DNA from: Climacium dendroides
Lineage: Eukaryota; Streptophyta; Bryopsida; Hypnales; Climaciaceae
NCBI GenBank assembly: GCA_950106755.1
Contig: OX467082.1
Span: 31,000,001-31,064,000 of the forward strand
Direction of reading: 5' to 3'
DNA: 64,000 nt
Part shown: piece by piece, positions 25,080-36,425 of the stretch
Position numbering within the stretch: the stretch's first letter is position 1
How the letters are laid out: each line of letters begins with the position of its first letter
The notes under the pieces: model-generated
Databases searched by the model: none
What the model saw: the letters and a program-made list of their open reading frames with translations, nothing else
Told to the model about the DNA's origin: nothing
Program-made: the position numbers and the translations under genes

Positions 25080-25166
25080 CACTATAAGGCAACAATGTCA
25101 ATTTTTTCATTTTGGACATTTTAGACAATTCGGACATGTCAATTTGTACACTATCCTCTTGTAGTA
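25080..25166. mobile_element. CACTA-type MITE remnant, 87 bp
   Basis: Starts CACTATAAGGCAAC and ends CCTCTTGTAGTA. The flanks are TTT and TTG, so the target duplication is imperfect. The interior again has ATTTTGGACAT and AATTCGGACATGTCAATTT words. Confidence 0.6.
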
Positions 25167-25169
25167 TTG

Positions 25170-26102
25170 AAAATTTGATTGGTTTATAAAACTTTCTACA
25201 TTCTAGATTGATTTGAAAATTTTACTACACAAACTAAAAAAGATAGCACAAATTTTTCAAGTTTTATTGAATTTGGACATCAGATGCAAAAATTATAGCA
25301 CATTAAATTGGACTTAAACTTTGTGAAGACACTTTTAATCCCTTGGGGTGTTTAGGGTTAAGAAAGATTGTTTTTTCAACATTCAAATATTACATTACCA
25401 TTTATCATTCAAAATATGAACATTGGAGTACTTAAGGGTTAATGCCCTTAAAGGGTTAATGTGTGTGACAGGAGTTTGCGAAAACCACCCTTTAAAACAA
25501 GTAGGTTGGAATATTATTGAGTTGGAGTTGGAGTGTTGCACTAATTTTTTTTAAAATAAAATTATGGAGACGCTAATTTTGTACACAACATTAATAATAA
25601 TATATCAGGAAAGTGTACATCCTATTTCCCATTCCAAATGGTGTGCTTTTTGGTGTGATGAGTAATAATTTTTAACAAGCATTTGCTGCCTTTGTGTAGA
25701 AAATCGCACAATGTACATGCTAATATACAACTTGATAAAAAACATGAAGCAACTTTGTAACTTTTTGCATGACTGCGGTCTAACCCTCAAAGTCCAAAGA
25801 CATTTTATCCATCCGAAACAATCAATACTGTCATTTATTTCTGGTGAAATCAGCACAAACTTTTCAAAATTAACTTTTTCCCACACTTACCAGTAGGTTC
25901 TTGTAATACACTAGCAAAAATTAAAGGAACCACATAGATATTTATGTTCAAAATGAAGAAAACAATGATTCTCCTCTAATGTGAGTTCAATGCAGTTTCT
26001 GCATCTTTTGAGCTCATTCTGACAAACTAATTTAGAAGACATTAAATCCTCTAAACTTAAAATTCTTGCATTTCAAAAGTCTTCGGCTGAAGTACAAAGA
26101 AC
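25170..26102. other. AT-rich DNA left of the palindrome
   Basis: No gene is recognised. Near 25.33-25.46 kb there are words reminiscent of the dispersed-repeat termini (TTTAGGGTTAAG, CCCTTAAAGGGTTAATG). The 15-mer ATTCTTGCATTTCAA at 26,062-26,076 recurs, inverted, beside the right arm at 34,988-35,002. Confidence 0.5.
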
Positions 26103-26297
26103 CCGTATGTCAAGAGCCAGTCCATTACAGCAACTTCAAATGTTATTAAAACTGGCCATAGCCAGATGAAAACCGTACAATGTCGGAATCCACATCCAGT
26201 GCAACACCGACGTACTCCTCCAAGGCAATCCCACAACTCACAAGCACTTGTGGCAGGCATGTGATATGTGGGCATTATGATTTCAGACGAACCAACT

Positions 26298-26406
26298 AAA
26301 CCAACTCAGTCTGCACGGGGAGGGGGCTTCAGTGAGGTCAATGCTCTTCAACCAACTCTTCACTCTCCAGCTCCACTTGACCTTCCCAACAACGGTCGAT
26401 TCTCAG
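26298..26406 (-). promoter_or_regulatory. Conserved 3'-flank element of gene B
   Basis: Mirror image of the gene C element; the 16-mer GACCTCACTGAAGCCC lies at 26,324-26,339 on the minus strand. See the gene A entry for the shared features. Confidence 0.55.
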
Positions 26407-26787
26407 AATTTTGCATCATTCTTCGTTTCAGCAAAACTCTGTCCTATTTCTACATCGGAACTCTCAACTACACCAACTCGTCTGACCACGAGCAACTGAC
26501 TGGATTCAGTCACCTGCACTGTGGCCGCGGTTGCACATAAGCAAAACAACTAATCTATAATTCAAAAAGGTGCACAACTCTTCACTCGATCAGAGCCGCA
26601 GAAATTTAAAAAGCATTCGCAGGCTTCACTGAGGAGGTTGCTCCTACGCTCTCTTACGTGGACGTCGGCATCCGGGCTGCTCCGACCAAAGCCTCAGACT
26701 GTGACTCCATTTTCCCAGGATATGATGGGCAAGCCCGCTGACGCTTCATGCTAACACGACTCCAGGAATTCATCGTCCAATTTTCTT

Positions 26788-28659
26788 CTACAGACTGAGA
26801 GGGCCCGCGGCCTTGGTGAGGGCGGGAACCAAGTTGCCAGGCCGGGAAGACGCGCTGAACGCCTTCGCATACACACTCGCCGAAGTCGCCTTCGCGCCGG
26901 ACCCCACGAAGAAAGCGCCCTTCGTGAAAACGTCGCCGCTGGAAGCCCAGTTCCACTTCTGCCACCCACCGAACATGGGACCGTTGTCGTTGATGCGCTT
27001 CGTCACTTCTTTGTTGCCACTCGGACTGAAATAGTTGCCCTGAGAAAGAATGGTCGGGTCCTCGCTGCCACCGATCGCGTAGATGCTCCACCCCGCAGAG
27101 TAGTCGTTGTTCAACACGTGGAACACGCCGAAGCGGCACCGCGGCAGGCGCTGGACCAAGCCCGGCCCGAACTTGTTGAACGCCACCGTCACCTTCATGT
27201 TGCGGTCCATGGTGTGGCTGGGGTCGGCTCCCAACAACATCGTCTTGTCGTGCTGCTCGAAGAAGTTGTTCGAAACCGTCACCATCGTCGACCCGCGAGT
27301 CACGTCCAGTAGTCCGTCGGTGGCCCTGGCCAGGTAGCAATGGTCCACCCACACGTCGTGCGATCCCCAAATGTGCAAGCCGTCGCCGTCCGTGACGGGA
27401 CGCTTCACCACCTGTGTCGGGGACGCCCGGACGGTGCTCGGGCCCGAGGGCTTGATGTCGTGGATGTACAGCCCGTGGACGATGACGTTGTTGGTGTTCT
27501 GTATGGTGATTTGCGACCCGCCCGTGATGTGCACCTCGGCGCCACGTCCGTCCAGTGTCTTGTACGCCGTCACCCAGAGTTCGCCCTTCAATTGGATGGT
27601 CATGCTCTTGGCGAAGATGATCCACAACGGCCCGTCGCGAGTCACCCCGTAGCGCAGAGTGCCGGGCTGGGCATTCGTGAGATCGTCGCCGTTGTTGGTG
27701 ACGGTATAGATGGGCCCGTTCTTTCCGCCGACGGCATTTCGTCCGAATCCGATGGCGCAGGAGGCGAGCGCCTGGCGATGGCTCTTCCAGTTGGGGTCGC
27801 AGCGCCAGCAGTCGTCGACGGGGTTTCCCGTGCCGCAGCCGCCCATGGCCTTAGCGACCGATGCGAGCATGTCGTCGGCACTGGTGGCGTTCGTCAAGTC
27901 CGTCGAGGACAGGTTTAATCCACTGCACATTCAAAGCACAATTGCAATGAAAATCAGCAACTTGCTATGTGAACGCCAGTGCCATAGTCCAGGCATCGTC
28001 AGAAACAGAGCAATTTCACACAGAATCTAAGATTTGACTTCATCATGGAGAGTACAAGATGAATCGTCTGGGAAGCTCAAATTTCAAATCAGGTGAACAG
28101 CAATTTTGCACACCCAGAGACGAAATCTACGGTGCAGAGAGCCCCTGGTGAATTGAGTTTGTTCAGAAAACCATTGGATGTGGCATTGAGATTAAGATGC
28201 TTACTCGTCGTTGGCCTGGTAGACGGTGGGGGCATCAGAGGTATCGAAGAAAACTTGGTCGTTCTCGTACTCCGCCTGCGAATGCACCGCTGGCTTGGGG
28301 TGGTAAGTGTCATCGGCGAAGCTGGTGACCGTCTCCGGGGAATCCACGAAGGTGTCGAAGGGGAGCTCGGCGTCCGTGGAGGCGAAAGTGTTGCCGTCGT
28401 AGTTGTACGTGCTCGCATGGGCGGTCGGCGTAGGGACCAGGTCTTGGTAAGTGAAGGACTCGGCGTCCCAAGGATTGTCCTTGCCCACGAAGCTGGGCAT
28501 GTCGGATTGGGTGTGAACGACAGCGGGCTGGTCGGGGTTCAAGGCTCGGTAGCCGCCGGGCATGGACCTCGCGTGGAGGGGTGTCCATTGGGACGCCGCC
28601 AACACCAACATCAGCAAGCTTGCTGGCACAAGAGTTCCAACCGCCATTGCGAAAGCCAT
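26788..28659 (-). CDS. Pectate lyase B (PL1), two exons
   Basis: Exon 1 is 28,659-28,205 and exon 2 is 27,922-26,788; the 282-bp intron is GTAAGC...TGTGCAG, phase 2. The predicted 529-aa secreted protein is identical to that of gene C. The first ATG (MAFAMAVG) starts a signal peptide of about 30 residues ending near HARS. Residues of about 31-150 are the acidic extension and the rest is the PL1 catalytic domain, with the motifs described for C. B is transcribed away from C, so the two promoters face each other across the spacer. If the palindrome is real, B and C are a very recent duplicate pair. Confidence 0.93.
27923..28204 (-). other. Coding intron of gene B
   Basis: GT-AG, 282 bp, identical to the intron of C as far as inspected. 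Confidence 0.9.
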
Positions 28660-28706
28660 CGCCTGAATGCTTGTTTCAATGCCGACGTACGTCAATGTAG
28701 CCGCAC

Positions 28707-29042
28707 CTGAGAAGCGAAGTAACCAGCATGGCTCAGTGACCCGACGAGTGATAAAAATTCTAGAACTCATTTTCAGCGGTAATTGATTTACATCGAGAAC
28801 GACAATGACATCCACTTACACTTCTCAAAGGATCTCAGAATCATGGAGAACATGTTCAAACTAGCTTTCTAGATTCTGATTCTGATGGAATTGAATCTGA
28901 TCGATCTTCCCTGCTCGGCTGTACTTAGAGCGGTCAAGGACTGATTGAGAATGTCAAACTACTTGTAGAGTTGGAGTGAGGGCATGACGCTAAGCAGGTA
29001 GAAAATTGTGAAATTCATATTATGATACAGAGCTGTGCATAC
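28707..29042 (-). other. Probable 5'-UTR intron of gene B
   Basis: Mirror of the C leader intron: donor CGACCCAG|GTATGC and acceptor CTTCTCAG, 336 bp, lying between the TATA box and the ATG. Confidence 0.55.
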
Positions 29043-29326
29043 CTGGGTCGAGAAGTGCGAGCGAGCCCTCAGGACTAGATGCTGCCTGTCAGTTGCATGA
29101 TCCCTCCAATCTCCGTTACCATCAACACGTACGGCAGAAATGATCTGAAATTTTGTGAATTGAACAATCCCAGAATTGCTCTGCTGCACTGTCTTTCCGG
29201 GAGCAGGGACCTCACATCAATGTCCCAACCTTAACCGGACTCGGATTGCCGAGCTAGATCGTGACTTTGGAAGTGAGAGACTGCTGATGAGGGACCGATG
29301 AGTAAGGTAATGCTTCAGTCGGGGTC

Positions 29327-29333
29327 TTATAAA
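29327..29333 (-). promoter_or_regulatory. TATA box of gene B
   Basis: CTTTATAAG on the minus strand, the mirror of the C box, about 670 bp before the ATG and about 290 bp before the leader intron donor. Confidence 0.6.
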
Positions 29334-29454
29334 GAGCAGGCCAGTGAATCATCTGCGTTACTTTCGGCATTCCCGTTTCCGTGAGTTAGCGAACATGTGC
29401 AGTGCCATTGGACTTGCTTTTCCAGGCGGTGGCTGCTGGCTCCGTCGAGCGACT

Positions 29455-29513
29455 CCGAAGTTAGTGTGGAGTACTGTTCAATCGAGGTGCAATTAGGCGC
29501 GGAGCTTGATTGC
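29455..29513 (-). promoter_or_regulatory. Conserved promoter footprint, gene B
   Basis: Minus-strand CAATCAAGCTCCGCG, then GAACAGTACTCCACACTAA. Ordered as in A and D and about 120 bp upstream of the TATA box. Confidence 0.6.
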
Positions 29514-31479
29514 CAATTTGCCAGTCTCCTTCTCGGATTCCACTTGCCCTTCCGGTGCTTTTACCGCGCCCAATTAAGAGCCCAACTTCGGTGCTTTTCT
29601 GCTGATGAATCTCATTAGAGAATCCCCCGAATTCACAATTTCTACTGTCAGTCGCGTCGTAGGATGACTCCTTCAGATGGCAAGGAATTTGCACTTTGGC
29701 AGTGTCAGCTTGAGTTCTGGACAAGTTTGTTACTTTTGTTTCTATGATGTAGAACTTAATATATTCGCAATTTACTGAATGGGAGAGTAAGTTAGCGAAA
29801 TTGGCACACTGGCAGGGAGTTGTCTAAAACACTGCAATGTTTAGAAGTCCTTACGTTATTGAAGGGTGAGATTTTTATTTCCACGCTTGAGAATAGATGT
29901 GAAAACTTGTCCCCTATTTTGGGAGATAGATGTGACAACTTGTTTGGTTGTTAGTTTCTCTTATAAGACCTTTTGACCTCATTTAGGGTCTTTGATTCTA
30001 AATATCAATTCCAAATTTTAAAATTTTATCATTCTTGATAAATAATTTTTTTTTTTTGCATTCTCTCCAAGGAAAAATGGAGCGGAGTTCCAAATTTTGT
30101 TTCTTGTACAGAAGGCTTGTAGCTCTAGCATTGTAAAGTTCCAAGTTCAAATGTCAAGTTAGGAAATGTTCATCATTATATTACCTATGTTTAAATATGC
30201 ATGAACAAGTGAAACGAAGCTATCATTAGTCATTACAATAAGATACTTATAGGGCTTTGACTCTGAGAGTTAAAAGTAGTAGGGGAATTGTAAGAAGATT
30301 TTGCCCAAAACTTCATTTTTTGGTTAGGTAATAATGAATAATGATCATTGATAAATTAGATGAAACTCATTAAAATTAAAAAGTAAAGTATTACTCTCTA
30401 TTATCTAAATGAAAAATGGTTTTAATCCATACTATACATTTTGTTATCACTACTTCAAAAAAACTTGTAAATATTTTGTAAGAACATTGCCAAATCAACT
30501 TAATCAACATTGGCAAATCAACTTGATTGGCAATCTCAAATTGTTGTGACACCTTTAGATTCCACCTTTATACTCTATGAGCCATACTATTTATGCTACT
30601 CTATACCTATATATCTAATACTCTCTGTCTCTCTCTATCCCCAAATTATCTTCTTAGTAGACAAAATGTTCAATATTAAGGTTGAAAATAACATTGTCTC
30701 CTTCCATTTTGAGTTGCAAGTAAACCTCAATGCACTCAAACTTGTAACTTTGAGTTCCAAGTTTCAAGTGTAGTTTTGGAATTGTCAAAAGAGAAATCTT
30801 GTAGCATTTTTAAGGAGCACCAATGGCCACTCAATTGCTCACTTTGAGATCTTCCCCATAATCAAGTGTAACAATTGAAAGAGATTGACCAATAGCCAAT
30901 AGTGTTTGTGGCACAGGGCTTGTCTATGTGGCTATAATAGATTTATGGTTGTTGACTTGTAGTTTAGGCCTATATATAGTCACTAGCCTCCTTCTTCCTA
31001 CATTACAACTTGCAATCAAAAGATCATTTTGAGGCAAAAAAAATAAAGGGAACTAAAAGATAATTTTGGGACAAAGGAAGTATGAAACATTTGATAATGA
31101 AAAATATGCACTACTAGTATATAATGACATAAATAGGCCAACACTAAGTTGTGGCACAAATAAGATGGCTTATTTTAAGTCCCAACCCTAATTTAACTTT
31201 AGAAGAAGTTTTGTAAATGTCACATTTTAGCTCAAACTAGTGCAATTTGAGTATCAAAAGTAGACACTCACTCACTATCTAAACTAAAACAGTTGAAAGA
31301 GTCTCAAAGAAACAAGAAGAAATTGGTGCCATTGATCAAGAATTAAAATGCCTCCTCGTTGTGCTCTGCCCTCCTTGTTGGCATTCCTTGTTGGCATTTT
31401 AATTCACAGAATCCCCTCCTCCTCAGGTATTGTCCTATATGTAACCACGCGAAATGCATCCACGAGGAGGATAGTTTGT

Positions 31480-32000
31480 TCATAACCACTTGAAATGCAT
31501 CCATGAAGGCAACATTATTTGATGGGAGTTTTCATCCAGGGACAGAGCTTGTTACGTCCTGTAACCAACTCGCTGCCTCCCGGAGGCTCGAAGTTGACCT
31601 AGTCCGTACCCGACTCTTCATCGTTTTGCTTATTTTCAGACCCTGGACTCATGATTTTGTTCCAAGTCCGTCTGATCGAGTCTCTTTCTGGTGGGAGTTT
31701 CTAGAGGGGGAATTTGAGACAATCATCACTCCTTGGCTTGCCACTTCCACGCAGTTAGTCCTGACACATTTTCTAATCATACTATTTCTAGAGGATTCAG
31801 TTCATCAAAGACCGCACAGTATGGAACCCGTGCAGCACCCAACCAGAATTCCAGGAAGCTCTCGCAGCGACGTGAGGGCGTAATGCTGCTTTGCCACTCA
31901 ATCCATCGGTGGAGACATTTGACTATGCCGACTAGGTCACCTGTTCGAACTCGTGGGAGGCGGCTGTGGGTTACAAGGCGTGTCTCTGGATGAAAATTTA
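31480..32000 (+). other. GC-richer relic related to 14.34-14.6 kb
   Basis: Words such as GTTTTCATCC, GGGACAGAGCTTGTTACGT and CCTAGTCCGTACC correspond in order to 14,370-14,500 (TTTTCATTCGGGGACAGAGC, GGTTACGT, CCTAGTCCATACC). The 126-codon frame at 31,503 is not conserved as protein between the two, so I do not call a gene. It is probably a displaced fragment of the old duplicated unit. Confidence 0.4.
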
Positions 32001-32310
32001 TGTAATTGTTGCCTTTTGTGGATGAACATCATGTGGTTTCAAACAAAGTATCTTGTTTGTGGGTGAAACACCGTCGAGAAGACAATATATAATTTTAAAT
32101 ATCAATAATAATAAAGTGACCTAATTATTTATTTCATAAATTTTAATATGGATTGTAACAATATTGATACTAGACAACCAATTATTCACCCTTGCTAAGT
32201 AACCATTTTGGTTCAGTATTCAAAGACAAAACAATATTTGTTTTTTGACTTTGCTTTACTAAGTTTTTACACTTTGAAACCCCTTAACTTAATGCTTTTC
32301 ACTACAAATT

Positions 32311-32585
32311 CATTAGAGGATTTTGGGTGGGTGGAGGGTTGTTTCAAGCCCGTTACCTTTGTTGTTCTTTCAGAAGTTAAAGAACAGCTTGCTATCATAA
32401 AAAAAATTTAAATGGAAAATGAAAATGAAAATGAAAATTCTTAAAATGAAAAAAAAAAGTTGAAAATTTTTTTAATTTTTTTTTAAAAAGAATATTTTTT
32501 ATATGACATCATACTGCTCCTGCGCTACAATTTCCAGGTTCCTAGGATCTCACAGCCCTCTACAAGCCCTAAATCTCCCCTAATG
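32311..32585. mobile_element. MITE, second member of the 20.2-kb family
   Basis: Left end CATTAGAGGATTTTGGG with GGAGGGTTGTTTCAAGCCCG. The inverted right end is CATTAGGGGAGATTTAGGGC with TTGTAGAGGGC. About 275 bp. The left half also matches the 20,205 copy beyond the terminus (GTTTCAAGC, then GTT and CC). No clear target duplication. Confidence 0.55.
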
Positions 32586-32639
32586 TCTAAAGTTGAATCC
32601 TAAAAGACCTAATCAAGCATTTTATGGTTGTTGCTTAAC

Positions 32640-34960
32640 TTAAGAAAAGGTTTTGGGGCATAAAAAACTTGTTTCTCAAAATTTTATATGCTTTGTGCAA
32701 ACTAAAATGTGTTGCCTTTCTATTTACATTTTCAAAATTAAAATTACTATAGTCAATAAAAATTAAAAAGAAAATAGTACAAAATGTTTAGCATTTGCTT
32801 GTGTTGGAAAGTTCATTATTTCAATATTTGAAAAAAAAAATTCATATTTAAAGGTCCAAAAGTACTTAAAAAACTAGTCTCCAAAGCAAGGCTAAAAATT
32901 TCATCTATATTTATTTTTTTAGCAAATTCAACCACAAGATCTTTAGTTAACTTATTAAAGTATACTCTCCTAAAATTTTAGAATAAAAAACCTTACCAAT
33001 TGCAAAATAATGATGCTCAAGTTTCAAAAAGAAGTATTTTCAACTCTTTCCAAATAGTTAAATTCCATCTTTCAACATTTAACCCAAAAATGTGTAGATC
33101 CTACAATTTGCAACTCTCTATAATATGTCGAAGAAATAAGTTGGTAATACATATAAAAAAATATCAACAATTTTTTTCCATATTCATGCTTGAAAAAAGT
33201 AGTCATTAGTAAGTAGTGAGAATGATTTAAAATAAAAAATTGTTAAGAATTTAGTTATAATTGAAAAATGCCAATCTCAATGGTTACAATGGAATAATAA
33301 GTAATTTACATCCTATGATTTTATTTTTTTCAAAAAAATTGAAAATTGAGTCAAATAAAGGACTTTAAAGTTTATTTTACAATAAAGGTTCCATAACTAC
33401 CTGCAAACTAAACTTTGTTATAACTTTCATCTCATTAGTCAAAATGAAACGATTAAAAGCTTTCAATGTATATAAAAATCTTGGAAAACAAATTTCAAAT
33501 TTTTGTTTATAAAAAAGTGATTTTTTTAGAACTACTTGGATTGTCTGGGTTGAGAAAGAAACTACATAATGTACAATCACTTTTTAATCATGTAGGCAAA
33601 AGTTACAAAAATTATTGTGCCTTAAAGCTATTCCTTGACAACATATTGTCTAAAAACTTTAAAAATGGAAATTCTATTTTTGATAAGTTTCCAATATTTT
33701 CTTTATTGCCAAAAAATATTGTTTGGTCCTTTAGGGTTTAAATCATTAGAAAAAATTTAGACTTTCTAAAGGGCTACCAAGGTTTGACTAGCTAAGTTAT
33801 TTCTATATTTTCTACTAAGCTATTCAAATATGGAAATCTTTGACAAAAAACGGATTTACCTTGTATGAATATCAGGATTAATAAGGAGTATATTTGATAT
33901 TTCAGTTTCCTATTCTCTTTTGGATTAAAAACATCCTTTTGAATACTAGTAATCATGTACTAATGCTTTGCCACTTGGTTGTACCACTATACCAATGACA
34001 TTTGAGTGTACCAATAGTTGAACAACAATAGGGAATTTTTTTTTGCAAAATAGATGTAATCCTAGGTTCCTTTTATCACTCTTTGTAGCCCTTTGGAGAG
34101 TCCAAATTTTCTCTCTAAAGTCTTATACTTTCTTCCACAAATCAATTTAAACTGCAATTTTGACCAATTATAAAAAAAAATTGAATGCTAAAAGTAAAAA
34201 TTGTATTTTTGGTAGATTTTTTACTTCAAAAATTATGTATAGGATTCATTTACTAGCACAATATTCACAATTTTTCAAAATTGAAATGTTCATGGGGTAT
34301 TTGAAGCAAATCTATAAATAGATTTAAAATTTTGATTGTACATACTTTCTTTTCTTTATGCTTTGCATTGTATTCATTGATGTAAACTTTAAAAACGTCA
34401 TGAAAACTATATTTCAAAATATATATGTATATTATTCCCAATCATTGGGTCTTTAGGGGTTATATTATCAAGGTGTGGATTTTAGTCAAAAATCTAGGAG
34501 AAAAGTTTCAATAAAATTTAACAATTTTATTCTTCAGAAAATTATTAAACAAAAGTAGAAGATAAGAGATAGAAGGAAATCAAACTATTAACAATCCTAA
34601 AATGGAATTGAAACATGTCAATTCTAGTAGTAAGATTGTTGTAGCAAGTAATCTATACATTGTAGACAATACATAATTTTTTCAAAAAAGTGCCTTCATT
34701 TCTGGAAAACAAGATTCTTCATAACTTTCACATCAATAATACAAATGTAAGTAATTGAAGCTTGCATGCACATATGAATGTACACTATGAGATAAAATTT
34801 AAAATTTAGTTATTGATTTGTTTTTGTTTACTTCACTAATTCCAATGCATGAGTTTTTGTGAGCTTAAAGGGGCCTACCTTATTCTCCTAAATATCAAAT
34901 TAGATATATAAAAGCGGTTTCAAAATATATCTGTTTATATTTTTCCATTCATAGATTTAG
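32640..34960 (+). repeat. Dispersed AT-rich repeat family, two partial copies
   Basis: 32.64-33.75 kb and about 34.1-34.96 kb share words with the copy at 46.7-47.7 kb, including ATAACTTTCATCTCATTAGT, the TTTCAATGTATATAAAAATC region and a terminal GGTCCTTTAGGGTTTAAA. Both are diverged and noncoding. Confidence 0.45.
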
Positions 34961-35571
34961 GAAATTGAATTTCAACTTTTCAACTACTTGAAATGCAAGA
35001 ATCCAACATTTTCCTTGGAGAGAATGCAAAAAAAAAAAATTATTTATCAAGAATGATAAAATTTTAAAATTTGGAATTGATATTTAGAATCAAAGACCCT
35101 AAATGAGGTCAAAAGGTCTTATAAGAGAAACTAACAACCAAACAAGTTGTCACATCTATCTCCCAAAATAGGGGACAAGTTTTCACATCTATTCTCAAGC
35201 GTGGAAATAAAAATCTCACCCTTCAATAACGTAAGGACTTCTAAACATTGCAGTGTTTTAGACAACTCCCTGCCAGTGTGCCAATTTCGCTAACTTACTC
35301 TCCCATTCAGTAAATTGCGAATATATTAAGTTCTACATCATAGAAACAAAAGTAACAAACTTGTCCAGAACTCAAGCTGACACTGCCAAAGTGCAAATTC
35401 CTTGCCATCTGAAGGAGTCATCCTACGACGCGACTGACAGTAGAAATTGTGAATTCGGGGGATTCTCTAATGAGATTCATCAGCAGAAAAGCACCGAAGT
35501 TGGGCTCTTAATTGGGCGCGGTAAAAGCACCGGAAGGGCAAGTGGAATCCGAGAAGGAGACTGGCAAATTG

Positions 35572-35630
35572 GCAATCAAGCTCCGCGCCTAATTGCACCT
35601 CGATTGAACAGTACTCCACACTAACTTCGG
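35572..35630 (+). promoter_or_regulatory. Conserved promoter footprint, gene C
   Basis: GCAATCAAGCTCCGCG, a variable spacer, then GATTGAACAGTACTCCACAC, ending AACTTCGG. 122 bp upstream of the TATA box. Confidence 0.6.
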
Positions 35631-35751
35631 AGTCGCTCGACGGAGCCAGCAGCCACCGCCTGGAAAAGCAAGTCCAATGGCACTGCACATGTTCGCTAAC
35701 TCACGGAAACGGGAATGCCGAAAGTAACGCAGATGATTCACTGGCCTGCTC

Positions 35752-35759
35752 TTTATAAG
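35752..35759 (+). promoter_or_regulatory. TATA box of gene C
   Basis: TTTATAAG, followed about 50 bp later by the CTCATCrGTyC and TCTC.CTTCC.AAGT words shared with the D leader. This supports transcription starting around 35,785. Confidence 0.6.
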
Positions 35760-36042
35760 ACCCCGACTGAAGCATTACCTTACTCATCGGTCCCTCATCA
35801 GCAGTCTCTCACTTCCAAAGTCACGATCTAGCTCGGCAATCCGAGTCCGGTTAAGGTTGGGACATTGATGTGAGGTCCCTGCTCCCGGAAAGACAGTGCA
35901 GCAGAGCAATTCTGGGATTGTTCAATTCACAAAATTTCAGATCATTTCTGCCGTACGTGTTGATGGTAACGGAGATTGGAGGGATCATGCAACTGACAGG
36001 CAGCATCTAGTCCTGAGGGCTCGCTCGCACTTCTCGACCCAG

Positions 36043-36378
36043 GTATGCACAGCTCTGTATCATAATATGAATTTCACAATTTTCTACCTGCTTAGCGTCA
36101 TGCCCTCACTCCAACTCTACAAGTAGTTTGACATTCTCAATCAGTCCTTGACCGCTCTAAGTACAGCCGAGCAGGGAAGATCGATCAGATTCAATTCCAT
36201 CAGAATCAGAATCTAGAAAGCTAGTTTGAACATGTTCTCCATGATTCTGAGATCCTTTGAGAAGTGTAAGTGGATGTCATTGTCGTTCTCGATGTAAATC
36301 AATTACCGCTGAAAATGAGTTCTAGAATTTTTATCACTCGTCGGGTCACTGAGCCATGCTGGTTACTTCGCTTCTCAG
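36043..36378 (+). other. Probable 5'-UTR intron of gene C
   Basis: Donor CGACCCAG|GTATGC and acceptor CTTCTCAG|GTGCGGC, 336 bp. Gene D has the equivalent donor (CAACCCAG|GTATCT) and an acceptor at the homologous place, which supports a conserved leader intron. Confidence 0.55.
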
Positions 36379-36425
36379 GTGCGGCTACATTGACGTACGT
36401 CGGCATTGAAACAAGCATTCAGGCG

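Larger units (their letters stand above)
26103..30076 (-). repeat. Left arm of a 3,974-bp inverted repeat
   Basis: Every position checked pairs with the right arm by the rule left + right = 65,085, with no indel between outer and inner boundaries. The encoded proteins and open frames are identical in the two arms, and the sampled noncoding stretches match as well. The outer boundary is 26,103/38,982 (next base differs) and the inner boundary is 30,076/35,009. The arm holds the whole of gene B with about 0.75 kb of promoter and its 3' flank. Identity was judged by reading and by the frames, not by a computed alignment. Confidence 0.93.
30077..35008. other. Palindrome spacer, AT-rich
   Basis: The 4,932 bp between the arms have no intact gene. 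They hold AT-rich DNA at 30.1-31.4 kb, a short GC-richer relic at 31.48-32.0 kb, a MITE at 32.3 kb and dispersed AT-rich repeat copies at 32.6-34.96 kb. Confidence 0.7.

Noticed and set aside
22342..25166. Regularly spaced repeats resembling a CRISPR array or satellite
   Set aside because: Each unit has CACTA termini and its own different 3-bp target duplication, so they are independent transposon insertions.
26268..26540. Antisense frame over the conserved 3'-flank element (mirror at 38,545-38,817)
   Set aside because: Comparison with A and D shows indels that break the frame, so it is conserved as noncoding DNA.
30447..30470. CACTACTTCAAAAAAACTTG as another CACTA terminus
   Set aside because: No inverted partner end or target duplication was found within 1 kb.
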